NCBI GenBank assembly: GCA_019637695.1
Contig: JAHBVG010000047.1
Span: forward strand, 1-47,442
From: Caldilineaceae bacterium
GTDB lineage: Bacteria > Chloroflexota > Anaerolineae > Caldilineales > Caldilineaceae
Reading direction: 5' to 3'
Length of the DNA stretch: 47,442 nt
Part shown: positions 9,809 through 16,995 of the stretch, one piece after another
Layout: each line of letters starts with the position of its first letter
Position numbering within the stretch: the first letter of the stretch is position 1
Made by a program: the position numbers and the translations under genes
The notes under the pieces: model-generated
What the model was told of the DNA's origin: nothing
Databases searched by the model: none
The model's input: the letters and a program-made list of their open reading frames with translations, nothing else

Positions 9809-9905
9809 GATAGTGACTTTCTTTGGCCGTCGGTGCGATTGCGTCCCATCGACATTGATTGTGTGAGAAAGATAATTCCGTTGTTCTGGATTGGGTGTGG
9901 GGTAG

Positions 9906-9953
9906 GCATCCTCAGATGCTGTCATCTCTGGCCAAGGCCGCATCTGAGGATGC
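9906..9953. repeat. 14-bp perfect inverted repeat between cas5 and cas3
   Basis: GCATCCTCAGATGC (9906-9919) and its exact reverse complement (9940-9953) flank a 20-base loop that itself contains GGCCAAGGCC. No T-tract follows on either strand, so it does not look like a classical terminator. It sits in the 168-base cas5-cas3 gap and could shape the ratio of Cascade to Cas3. Confidence 0.85.
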
Positions 9954-9976
9954 TCTCTCCACAAGATTAGGAATGG

Positions 9977-10666
9977 CTATTGATCTACCCAATCATGCCA
10001 GATCACACCACGCTGGAGTGGTTTGTGACTATGCTTTGCATCCGGCTCTGGATCCACCCAGATCGGCAAGGGTTCCAGATCGGCCATCTGCGGTCCGTTT
10101 GCAGCAGGGTAAAGTGCCTCGTCGTGCAAAACAGCGTATTGGCCCCACATAGGCTTTCTCTGTTCATCCACAAACCGCGGCATTGTCACCGAATAAGTGC
10201 GCCCACGAATTTGCAGTGTATTCTCCAGGCGGAGCAGCGTGTTGCTGTAGAAAGTGGCATCAGCCTGCGCCAGCTCAATCTCGCTGACACGCACGTAGGT
10301 CATGAGATCTTGAGATCGGCCCAATATCACTGCATAGCGTGGACGGAGAAAGAACTCTTTCAACGAAGTGTCAGTCAGGTAGAGTGTCAACCGCGGTTGA
10401 AAGATCAGTTCTCGTTGGAACGGATTCATCTTTGGCGCCTTACCAAAAAAGTGCAGATGCTCAAAGTCATCAAACTTGGTGGTATAGGTAAAGTGATAAG
10501 CAAAGCGTGTGGATTCCGGCGCGATGTAGTCCCCCACAGCGCTACAGACATGTCCGTAGATCGTTGCGGGCGGCGGCATCTCATAGCTGATCTGCACGCC
10601 TTGCACAAAGTGCGGGTAACGAAACGACGTCACCAATCCTTCGGCCACAATTTTGAGCACACGCAT
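9977..10666 (-). CDS. cas5: Cas5 Cascade subunit
   Basis: This 229-aa RAMP protein caps the 5' handle of the crRNA in Cascade. The N-terminal half shows the Cas5 signature: a strand with SFRYP, then EMPPPATIYGHVCSAVGDY, matching the 'P-P-x-T-I-Y-G-x-x-x-x-A-x-G' block of Cas5 from I-B systems. It starts four bases after the cas7 stop codon (10671), so it is probably translated by coupling. It ends in QRGVIWHDWVDQ. Length is normal for Cas5. Confidence 0.92.
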   Translation of the reverse strand: MRVLKIVAEGLVTSFRYPHFVQGVQISYEMPPPATIYGHVCSAVGDYIAPESTRFAYHFTYTTKFDDFEHLHFFGKAPKMNPFQRELIFQPRLTLYLTDTSLKEFFLRPRYAVILGRSQDLMTYVRVSEIELAQADATFYSNTLLRLENTLQIRGRTYSVTMPRFVDEQRKPMWGQYAVLHDEALYPAANGPQMADLEPLPIWVDPEPDAKHSHKPLQRGVIWHDWVDQ

Positions 10667-10670
10667 AGCA

Positions 10671-11678
10671 TTATTCCATCCATTCTGGGTGATCGCTCAG
10701 ATCATTTGCCAATGCTTCTAACGTTTGGCGCGGATGTGGGATCGCTTCAATGCCCAACGTTGTGGTCAAGGTCTGAGTGGAATCATCCATAAATCCCTCG
10801 GCACGGCCCACATAGATCGGCGATTGAATTTCGCTGCCAAAGACGGTGAGCGCTTGTTGCAATGCGGCTTGATGGACACGCGGGCGGCTATCGCTCCCGG
10901 CCTGCACAACCCGCCCAAAGATGTGATTGCCGCCCCCTGTGACCGCAGCAATGGCAAAGGCTGGCGTTACGTCGGTGTAGTGCAAGGTCTGTTTGGCGCC
11001 GCCTTCGATTTTGCCCAACGCTCGCAGCAAAGCCTGTACGCGCTGGATGCGTTCTTCCAGTGGTAGACGATACGCCTCATGCCGTTCGTCGTACTGGAGA
11101 TCCTTCTTGGTTGCTTCTGCCAGCGTCTCTTTGCCCAGGTTCTTGTAACCTGTGCGCCGTTCATCGGTGAACGTACCCACCCGGCCAAGATCCAGTGAAA
11201 AGAGCAGTTGCAACGTCGTCCGGTAGAACTCGTGGCCGTGGAGCAGGACGCCTTCTTTGTCGCCCTCCTCTTTGGGCGCGCGCGCCATTACCCCAAAATC
11301 GTCCACCAGCGCCACCGGCATTAGCGATACCAACGTGCCAGTGCGGAAGGGAGAAACACGCGTCACGGTTTCGCTCTTCTCGGCGCGCATGTAGCCCAAC
11401 AGATCATCATCCCAGTAGCGAATGGGGTTCCCTTCGGTGAAAGCCTGTTGCCTCTGCCCTTTGCCGCCTGTGTAGACCGGTGACGACGGCAGATCAGGAA
11501 AGTACTTCTGCATCGTCTCGCGCAGCCAGTAGCGGAAGGCTTGCGCCGAAACATAAGGATAGTCCCCCTGCCCGCGCACACGAATACTTTTAACCTTTGC
11601 TTTGGTCTCTTCACCCTGCCCGTTGTTCAACGCAGACGCCGGTGCATCGATCAACATCAACCCTGTGATAAACGCCAT
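10671..11678 (-). CDS. cas7: Cas7 Cascade backbone subunit (Cst2/DevR family)
   Basis: This 335-aa subunit polymerises along the crRNA spacer. It opens with FITGLMLIDAPASALNNGQG, the diagnostic start of the Cst2/DevR branch of Cas7 found in type I-B loci. The conserved RGQGDYPYVSAQAFRYWLRE follows, then GGGNHIFGRV. The ATG is preceded by AAGGAG at a spacing of about eight. It lies 42 bases downstream of cas8 and four bases upstream of cas5, so cas8-cas7-cas5 form a tight Cascade block. Confidence 0.94.
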   Translation of the reverse strand: MAFITGLMLIDAPASALNNGQGEETKAKVKSIRVRGQGDYPYVSAQAFRYWLRETMQKYFPDLPSSPVYTGGKGQRQQAFTEGNPIRYWDDDLLGYMRAEKSETVTRVSPFRTGTLVSLMPVALVDDFGVMARAPKEEGDKEGVLLHGHEFYRTTLQLLFSLDLGRVGTFTDERRTGYKNLGKETLAEATKKDLQYDERHEAYRLPLEERIQRVQALLRALGKIEGGAKQTLHYTDVTPAFAIAAVTGGGNHIFGRVVQAGSDSRPRVHQAALQQALTVFGSEIQSPIYVGRAEGFMDDSTQTLTTTLGIEAIPHPRQTLEALANDLSDHPEWME

Positions 11679-11719
11679 TTCTCGCTCTCCTTCATTGTGA
11701 TTCTAGTGGATTATGGTGA

Positions 11720-13102
11720 TTACTCGTTCTCATCATTGGTGTCGCCATCCTCAACCTGTAGCTGAGATGCATCAACGCCGTGCTTGTGAAGAACTTCCAA
11801 CATACGGAAGGAAATCAGGTCACGCCCAAGCTGCCACTGGCTGTAGCCATCGCTGGGATGCTCAAAGGCCAGAACAAACTCTTCATAAGTAAATAGAGGC
11901 TCTTTTTCTTCTGCCTTCAACATACGTTCCCAAGCGTTGCGCAGTACACGGTATAATTGCGTGTGACTCTTGCTACGGGAAAAGTCATAGTAGAATTTGC
12001 GCATAGCACCTCCTTCATACTGGATTATGTATTGAGCGAGGCGGTCACCCAGTTTGCGGTAGGTTTCGATACGTTCTGCATCCATCAGCAAAATCCTTTC
12101 TAAGAAAATTTGGATCAATGACCAATCACGGGCAACGGCCAGCCGTCGCAGAAATGGTAATGCGTTTTCGGGCAGATCAAACAACATTTCATAGACAACG
12201 TTGCGGCGCGTCTGTGTTGCTTCGGAAGATAGCGTTGCTGTAGTCTCTCCTTTCTCTAGCTGCCAGCCCTGCCACACCACCCGCCGCCAGGCATCAGAAG
12301 CATCCTGCTCTACATCGTCTATGAAATCAGCCACGTTGTTTTTCACACGGATGAGTTCTAACATCGGTTTGGGTCCATAGTTTGTGAAATAGTAGCCAGT
12401 AATGTTATGCAGAGCATTGGCTTGGTGTCGTTGTATCTCCCGGCGGGCTTGCAACAGGGCTTCCACATACCGTGTTCGCTTGAATCCACCCCAGTTGGGC
12501 ATTTGTGCTGATTCGTCCTGGCGCATCTGATGGATAGCCCGTGCGTTCTCTCGATAGTTACGATTGGCAAGGTAGAGCGTCATATCTCGGACGGACGAAT
12601 CTCCAGAATGCAATTGGTGGAATGCCAATGGATACCCACATTTTGTACAGCCATACGGCATGGCATGAATGGCAAGCAGCGCCTCTCCACTGACGGGAAT
12701 GCCGATAGTCCCCAATGGTGAAAAATTCCAAATATCCGCGCCATTGAGAAGGGGAAGGTGCTGGCGATGGGCATAAATGACCGCTGCTTTTTCTGGAAAG
12801 AAGATACAGTTGACTCCCTCCAAAATCGCCTGCCCAGCTCGGAAGGCAAACAAGACCGCATCTGCGTAGTCCTGACGATCCTGCTCGGTTTTGCTTGGTT
12901 GGACAAACCACGAGTTGAGAAAAATAGAAGAGATATGGTTGCGCAGTGGTTTCAGCGTGCTATAGTCTTCCTTAAGTCGCTGGGCCACACGTTCCAAATC
13001 CTCATAGGTCACATCTTCCGGTTTCGCTTGACGGCTCATCGCCGTAATCGTCGCCACGCCCACATCCACAAAGGGATGCCCTGTATAACGTAGAAGGCTC
13101 AT
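11720..13102 (-). CDS. cas8: Cas8, Cst1-like Cascade large subunit
   Basis: This 460-aa protein occupies the large-subunit slot directly upstream of the Cst2-type cas7. Cas8 normally reads the PAM and recruits Cas3. A zinc-ribbon-like CTKC is seen at residues 152-155, followed by PLAFHQLHSGD. Cst1 proteins are named for two CXXC motifs, and I find only this one, so half the metal site may be lost or divergent. Large subunits diverge strongly, so the call rests on position, length and the CXXC remnant. GAGGAG lies about six bases before the ATG. A vestigial reading frame of a WYL regulator stops three bases upstream of this start. Confidence 0.8.
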   Translation of the reverse strand: MSLLRYTGHPFVDVGVATITAMSRQAKPEDVTYEDLERVAQRLKEDYSTLKPLRNHISSIFLNSWFVQPSKTEQDRQDYADAVLFAFRAGQAILEGVNCIFFPEKAAVIYAHRQHLPLLNGADIWNFSPLGTIGIPVSGEALLAIHAMPYGCTKCGYPLAFHQLHSGDSSVRDMTLYLANRNYRENARAIHQMRQDESAQMPNWGGFKRTRYVEALLQARREIQRHQANALHNITGYYFTNYGPKPMLELIRVKNNVADFIDDVEQDASDAWRRVVWQGWQLEKGETTATLSSEATQTRRNVVYEMLFDLPENALPFLRRLAVARDWSLIQIFLERILLMDAERIETYRKLGDRLAQYIIQYEGGAMRKFYYDFSRSKSHTQLYRVLRNAWERMLKAEEKEPLFTYEEFVLAFEHPSDGYSQWQLGRDLISFRMLEVLHKHGVDASQLQVEDGDTNDENE

Positions 13103-13105
13103 TGC

Positions 13106-13168
13106 TCACTCCTCATATTGTTGAAAGGCCCGCCGATGCTCCGCCACCACCGTCTGAAATTGAGTTAC
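13106..13168 (-). pseudogene. vestige of the C-terminus of a second WYL-type regulator
   Basis: On the minus strand a frame ending TGA at 13108-13106, three bases before the cas8 ATG, translates to VTQFQTVVAEHRRAFQQYEE. The intact WYL regulator upstream ends LRQTVAEEHRQAAELYL. The shared QTV-A-EHR-A-Y pattern, with many changed third codon positions, indicates an old paralogue and not a recent copy. It is not a functional gene: the frame upstream is replaced by the unrelated 90-aa ORF. I infer an ancestral order WYL-WYL-cas8. Confidence 0.6.
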
Positions 13169-13178
13169 CAGTATTGCC

Positions 13179-13451
13179 TTACCTGATAGTCCCGCTTTTG
13201 TACAAGGGCAACTGTCGTTCATTTACCCAACGAACCTCTATCCCTTGATGAACACAGAATTGTTTAAACTTCTCGTACTGTGCTTCGGGAATAATCCACC
13301 AACCTTCGTGATCCCATTGTCTGTCTACAAATGAACACTTAAAATCATCGAGCAATTTCAAAAAGCTATCATAATTGCCGATCTGATTGAATTGCACACC
13401 TATTTTTCCAACACTCCGATAGAGACATCGAGCTATTCCAAGAGATCGCAT
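13179..13451 (-). CDS. unrecognised 90-aa protein, first gene of the cas operon
   Basis: I do not recognise this protein. It starts MRSLGIARCLYRSVGKIG and contains an aromatic centre WDHEGWWIIPEAQYEKFKQF; there is no signal peptide or membrane segment. The ATG at 13451 has a strong GGAGG five bases upstream. The frame extends to a TTG at 13520, but that lies inside the promoter. It is the first ORF behind the TTGACA-17-TATTAT promoter and precedes cas8 by 76 bases. Its DNA is more AT-rich than the cas genes on both sides, which suggests acquisition as a module together with the promoter. It could be an accessory regulator, a toxin guarded by Cascade, or an unrelated cargo gene. Confidence 0.7.
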   Translation of the reverse strand: MRSLGIARCLYRSVGKIGVQFNQIGNYDSFLKLLDDFKCSFVDRQWDHEGWWIIPEAQYEKFKQFCVHQGIEVRWVNERQLPLYKSGTIR

Positions 13452-13491
13452 CTTTACCTCCAGTTGTAATGCAAGTAAGTGACTGGAAGTC

Positions 13492-13520
13492 ATAATATCC
13501 GTACACAAATCCATTGTCAA
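13492..13520 (-). promoter_or_regulatory. near-consensus sigma-70 promoter of the cas operon
   Basis: Read on the minus strand: TTGACA (13520-13515), 17 bases, TATTAT (13497-13492). The predicted start of transcription is near 13485, about 35 bases before the ATG of the 90-aa ORF, leaving room for its GGAGG. It is the best promoter match seen in the window and points into the 90-aa ORF and cas8. A palindrome ATATT-TGT-AATAT at 13536-13548, just upstream of the -35 box, is a possible operator or UP-like element. Confidence 0.8.
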
Positions 13521-13605
13521 AATTCTAACAGCCGAATATTTGTAATATGGTAAGTAATCTAATATAATTTTGGCGTGGTGCCCTGGTCTATAGCTTTGTG
13601 AGGTT

Positions 13606-13633
13606 TTGACATCCTTAAAAAAACTGCTAGACT
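13606..13633 (+). promoter_or_regulatory. divergent promoter for the candidate crRNA-like RNA
   Basis: TTGACA (13606-13611), 16 bases including seven consecutive A, then TAGACT (13628-13633). It reads rightward, divergent from the cas promoter 86 bases away, and would start transcription near 13640, at the front of a degenerate CRISPR repeat. No ORF with a ribosome site follows before the WYL gene. Confidence 0.55.
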
Positions 13634-13637
13634 ATGA

Positions 13638-13739
13638 ATACGATCCGAAAGTGGATACTGAAACAATATCGGTAATAGGGTAGAAACATTTACGATCTGA
13701 TAGAACGGATACATTCGGTTTCTACTCTTTACCCACCTT
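13638..13739 (+). ncRNA. candidate crRNA-like guide RNA (CreR/CreA-like) with pseudo-repeat and pseudo-spacer
   Basis: The segment opens ATACG, stem ATCC (13643-13646), loop GAAAGT, stem GGAT (13653-13656), then ACTGAAAC (13657-13664). The genuine repeat in transcribed sense reads ATACG, ACTCG, six-base loop, CGAGT, ACTGAAAC. So handle and loop size are identical and the stem is changed on both arms. The following pseudo-spacer begins AATATCGGTA at 13665. AATATCCGTA (13494-13503) lies on the same strand across the -10 box of the cas promoter, a 9-of-10 seed match. A weak second repeat-like start, GGATACATTCG, lies at 13707. Arms GTAGAAAC (13680-13687) and GTTTCTAC (13718-13725), followed by CCTTTT, may end the RNA. 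By analogy with known CreR/CreA RNAs I infer Cascade-guided repression; there is no expression evidence. Confidence 0.5.
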
Positions 13740-14726
13740 TTACAGATATAGTTCTGCTGCCTGCCGATGCTCCTCGGCTACAGTTTGCCGCAGATGCAGT
13801 GGCTTCTTCACTTCCACCCGGCTGCCATAGTAGAGCAGCCAATTGACAAACTCCGGCGTGATGGCGATTTTCAACCGAAAGATCAGGCTACCATCTGGCT
13901 GTAGTTCACTATCCTGGCTGCTGTGCCAGAACTCCTCCGCCACCCAGCGCCCGGCATGGGAATCGAAGTGCAATTCGATCTCTTCGGGGGTCAATCCCTC
14001 TCCCCGCATCACACCCCAGGAGTTGCCCATGTAATCCTCGGCGTTGAATTCAGAGGAGATGGTGTAGCCTTCATCCAGCAGCGTGGCCTCGTGGATGCGA
14101 TCTACCTTGAACATGATGATGGCCTGTCGCTTCTCACAGTAGGCGATCAACTGCCAGGAGCGCACGTAAAGCATGATGTGATAGGGGTGGACAACCCGCC
14201 GGCTGATGTCGCCATCACGGGAGGCGGTCTCATAAACGATCTCCAATTTCCTCCCCTCCAAGAGCGCCTGGTTGAGCAAACGCAGCATCTGTTGTCGATG
14301 ATCACGCTGGACGGTCCGCTGTGGGCGCTGGGTCAGTGCGCGAAGCAATGGACGGAATTCTGGTGGAAAGAGCGATTCGAGACGGGCCACTGCTGCCGCC
14401 AAATCCGCAGAATCGATACCCGAGATATGGCGGGCTACCTGAGTAGACTGTAACAACGAGAGCGCCTCGGTAAAAGGGTAGTGAATGGCAGGCAGTTTGG
14501 GTACTTCTTCAAAATAGTATCCCTGCGGCGACGACCGCAACGAGAGCCGTAGCCGGTGGCGGATGAGTTCCAGATCCTTTTTGATCATGCGATCGGTAAT
14601 CTCCCAGCGTTCTGCAAAATCCTTGGCTCGATATTGCCTGGGTCGAATGGCGATCAAGTGGATGATCTCCAAGATGCGGCCGGTCCGTTTGAGATCTTCG
14701 TCTCCGTTCGGATTCCTCGATGCCAT
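13740..14726 (-). CDS. WYL-domain transcriptional regulator of the CRISPR locus
   Basis: This 328-aa protein has an N-terminal winged-helix region (about 12-75; RAKDFAERWEITDRMIKKDL) and a central WYL-type Sm-fold domain (about 155-240). The diagnostic motif appears as RSWQLIAY in place of the usual WYL. The C-terminal WCX-like part ends RQTVAEEHRQAAELYL. WYL proteins near cas genes are ligand-sensing repressors or activators, so I infer control of the divergent promoter pair at 13.5-13.6 kb. The ATG follows GGAGG at nine bases. The gene reads towards the cas operon but is separated from it by the small-RNA/promoter module. Its paralogue seems to survive only as the vestige beside cas8. Confidence 0.85.
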   Translation of the reverse strand: MASRNPNGDEDLKRTGRILEIIHLIAIRPRQYRAKDFAERWEITDRMIKKDLELIRHRLRLSLRSSPQGYYFEEVPKLPAIHYPFTEALSLLQSTQVARHISGIDSADLAAAVARLESLFPPEFRPLLRALTQRPQRTVQRDHRQQMLRLLNQALLEGRKLEIVYETASRDGDISRRVVHPYHIMLYVRSWQLIAYCEKRQAIIMFKVDRIHEATLLDEGYTISSEFNAEDYMGNSWGVMRGEGLTPEEIELHFDSHAGRWVAEEFWHSSQDSELQPDGSLIFRLKIAITPEFVNWLLYYGSRVEVKKPLHLRQTVAEEHRQAAELYL

Positions 14727-15338
14727 GTGCTGGAGCCTCCTATTTCAGTTGCGCTTTTTTGGAAGGTGCGGGTGTTTTGTCCAGATGAGACAATCATAGT
14801 CGATGTGAAGGGAACAAAGTGGTTCCCGCTGAAATTGCGTAACCTTAAAATTTCGCGTCAATTGACAATGGAACCCAGCAGTCTGATAGCCCGCGACGGA
14901 TGCTCAGTTTATGACAAGCGCCAGACGCGCCAAACCGCAGATAGGAAAATGCCTCTCCCCTGCTCTTCAATCCGCTGTGGATCTCTCGGTCGAGCATGCA
15001 TAGACAGGATGGTTGGGATCTAGATGGACAGCAGAAAGAATGGCTGCATACAGCGCCGTCGGGGGAATCAGTGGAGTAGGCTGCGATGGGACGGCATGGA
15101 ACTGTTGGATTCCAGTATAGGGGTTTTGCTGGCTCTACACAAAACACCCCGCCCTACATTTTCGTCAGCTTCAGCCCGGCGTAGCCCCTCACTATGGGGC
15201 TGTTCACTCCGGGCAGGGAAAGCAGGGCTTTTCAATAGGATCGCCCCACCGTCAACGGACGGGGCTCCCCTCTAGGATAAGCCCCATTGATGGGGCGTTG
15301 TTCTCTAGCCGGGCGTCTTCAGGGCGTCTTCAGCCAGG
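14727..15338. other. 612-base intergenic region with short hairpins, no convincing gene
   Basis: This holds the upstream region of the WYL gene and the downstream region of the membrane protein at 15339. Open frames in it lack ribosome sites and coding character. Two small GC hairpins are visible: AGCCCC/GGGGCT (15183-15201) and GCCCC/GGGGC (15281-15296). Neither is followed by a clear T-tract, so I do not call them terminators. Confidence 0.6.
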
Positions 15339-16874
15339 CTACATCAACAGGATCGCGTAAAGAACGCCTGCCAGCCCGATCACGGCCAGGATGTAGACAG
15401 GGAGGCGTCGCATTTCGCCGTTGTTTTCCATCGCATTCCCAAAGAGGAAGAAGACCAGCGGGTGGACGAGGAATGGCATGGCAAAGACAAACGCAATCAA
15501 GGCGGCGGCCTCGTCCCCAAACATACCGCCCTGGATAGCGGCAAAGAGGCCGAAATGGGAAAGCGCCGCGCTCTTGGCCTGGGCGGCGTAGGCCAGAGGC
15601 TGCCCCGACAGCAGCAACAGCCCCATAAAGACAGCAAAGAGCTGCCATCCCAACGAAAAGAGCATCAACCCGGTAACCTCTTCCCGTTCGCGACCGCCCG
15701 ATCTGCGCAGGGTACGGAATGAGAGCAGAGCAAGCCCCAGGCCGATGACGCCAACCACGGCAATGGGGATGGTCAGCAACCGACCCTGATCAATACTCAA
15801 CGCCAGCAGCGAAAAGACGAAAATATGGCCAAAAAAGGGGATGTTGATCATTACCGGCGCGCGGCGGGCGGCCTCGTCCCCAAAATCCCCAGCGGTACAC
15901 GCTCCGGTCAACCCAGCGTGGGAGAGCGCGCCAGCCATGCCCGGCGCTAAATTGCGGATCGACGCCGTCCCCGCCAGCAACATGAGGACAGAGATGCCGC
16001 CGAACATCCACATGATCTGGCCGAAGAAGCCATACATCAGCGTGGGACCGATCCCCTGAATGCTCAACGCCCCGCTGATCAGAGATCCGCCCACGAGGAA
16101 ATTTGCAGCCAGAATGATGGGGATGCCGGCAAAGAGCAGGCAGCGGATCGCCGGACCATGCTTCATGGTGTGCAGCGCCATCCCCAACCCTGAGGAGATG
16201 ATCATCACGAAAAAGATCTGCGGCAGGGCGATGAAGGGGCGCACCCCATCCGCAATATAGTACGCAGCAACGAGGATGACCACCAACCCGGCGATTTCCA
16301 CCAATCCCCGGCGTAGATAGAGTCGCTTGTTGTCGATAATTGCCCGGTTGTCGATGGCGATGACTGAGATCACCAGCCCCAAATACGCAATCAGCGGATA
16401 GAAGCGGCCCAATCCATTCGTCGGATTGAGACCGAGCAGATACTTGGTGAGCGCTTCCACCCCCAACAGCAGGAAAAAGGAACGAACGATGAAGACAAGT
16501 TGTGTGCGCCCCGTCCCCAGCACCACTTCATCTGTGCAATAGGTAACCGATAGATCGGGCGGTGACGGAACTGTGGCAAATACCCGTCGCAACTGTTGGC
16601 CGCCTACAAAAAAGGTCGCAGCCAGCGCAATAATCGTCGTCCGGCTGAGGATGTTGAGCAGCGGAAAGTCCGGTAGACCAGCGGTGGTTACGCCCGTGCT
16701 GGTGAGGATAAATCCCATGGATAAGCCAAAGATCACGATGATCAGAATGGGTGAATAACGGGTCCCTGCTACGACGGTGCGGGCGATCAGCACCATCGGC
16801 ACCAGGATAAATAGCGACCACCAGAACTGGTTGAGGAATTGAAGTTGTTCTGTTGAAATTGCGGACGGATCCAT
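15339..16874 (-). CDS. polytopic membrane protein with an internal FGDEAA repeat, family not recognised
   Basis: This 511-aa protein has roughly a dozen hydrophobic segments, so it is an inner-membrane protein, probably a transporter or membrane enzyme. Two segments align without gaps. Residues 316-355 contain ALSHAGL, then GDFGDEAA at 329-336, PFFGH and VF. Residues 437-476 contain ALSHFGL, then GMFGDEAA at 450-457, PFLVH and VF. The distance from FGDEAA to the second histidine is the same in both. Such paired acidic/histidine motifs in a duplicated membrane fold often form a substrate or ion site. GGAGA precedes the ATG by eight to nine bases. I cannot name the family. Confidence 0.85.
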   Translation of the reverse strand: MDPSAISTEQLQFLNQFWWSLFILVPMVLIARTVVAGTRYSPILIIVIFGLSMGFILTSTGVTTAGLPDFPLLNILSRTTIIALAATFFVGGQQLRRVFATVPSPPDLSVTYCTDEVVLGTGRTQLVFIVRSFFLLLGVEALTKYLLGLNPTNGLGRFYPLIAYLGLVISVIAIDNRAIIDNKRLYLRRGLVEIAGLVVILVAAYYIADGVRPFIALPQIFFVMIISSGLGMALHTMKHGPAIRCLLFAGIPIILAANFLVGGSLISGALSIQGIGPTLMYGFFGQIMWMFGGISVLMLLAGTASIRNLAPGMAGALSHAGLTGACTAGDFGDEAARRAPVMINIPFFGHIFVFSLLALSIDQGRLLTIPIAVVGVIGLGLALLSFRTLRRSGGREREEVTGLMLFSLGWQLFAVFMGLLLLSGQPLAYAAQAKSAALSHFGLFAAIQGGMFGDEAAALIAFVFAMPFLVHPLVFFLFGNAMENNGEMRRLPVYILAVIGLAGVLYAILLM

Positions 16875-16995
16875 GCAGTGTTCTCCGTGGGGTATGACAG
16901 GGGCGACAAGCCAACCAACGATAGTCCCTATTATACACCAGGATTGTGCAAAAAATTACAATCCTCTCGTTGACAAATACATTGATTCCATTATG

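Noticed and set aside
9809..9964. N-terminal extension of Cas3
   Set aside because: It crosses the 14-bp inverted repeat, lacks a ribosome site and does not look like an HD-domain start.
13452..13520. Longer form of the 90-aa ORF from TTG 13520
   Set aside because: The TTG is part of the -35 box and the region would not be transcribed; the ATG at 13451 has a strong ribosome site.
13530..13545. Alternative pseudo-spacer target AATATTCGG on the minus strand just upstream of the -35 box
   Set aside because: It needs a one-base bulge inside the seed; the match over the -10 box is gap-free and better.
1..14726. Prophage or transposon origin of the CRISPR locus as a whole
   Set aside because: No transposase, integrase, attachment-site duplication or tRNA junction was seen around it.
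14845..15275. Open frames of 83-100 codons between the WYL and membrane-protein genes
   Set aside because: Overlapping frames on both strands, no ribosome sites, cysteine- and arginine-rich composition unlike the neighbours.
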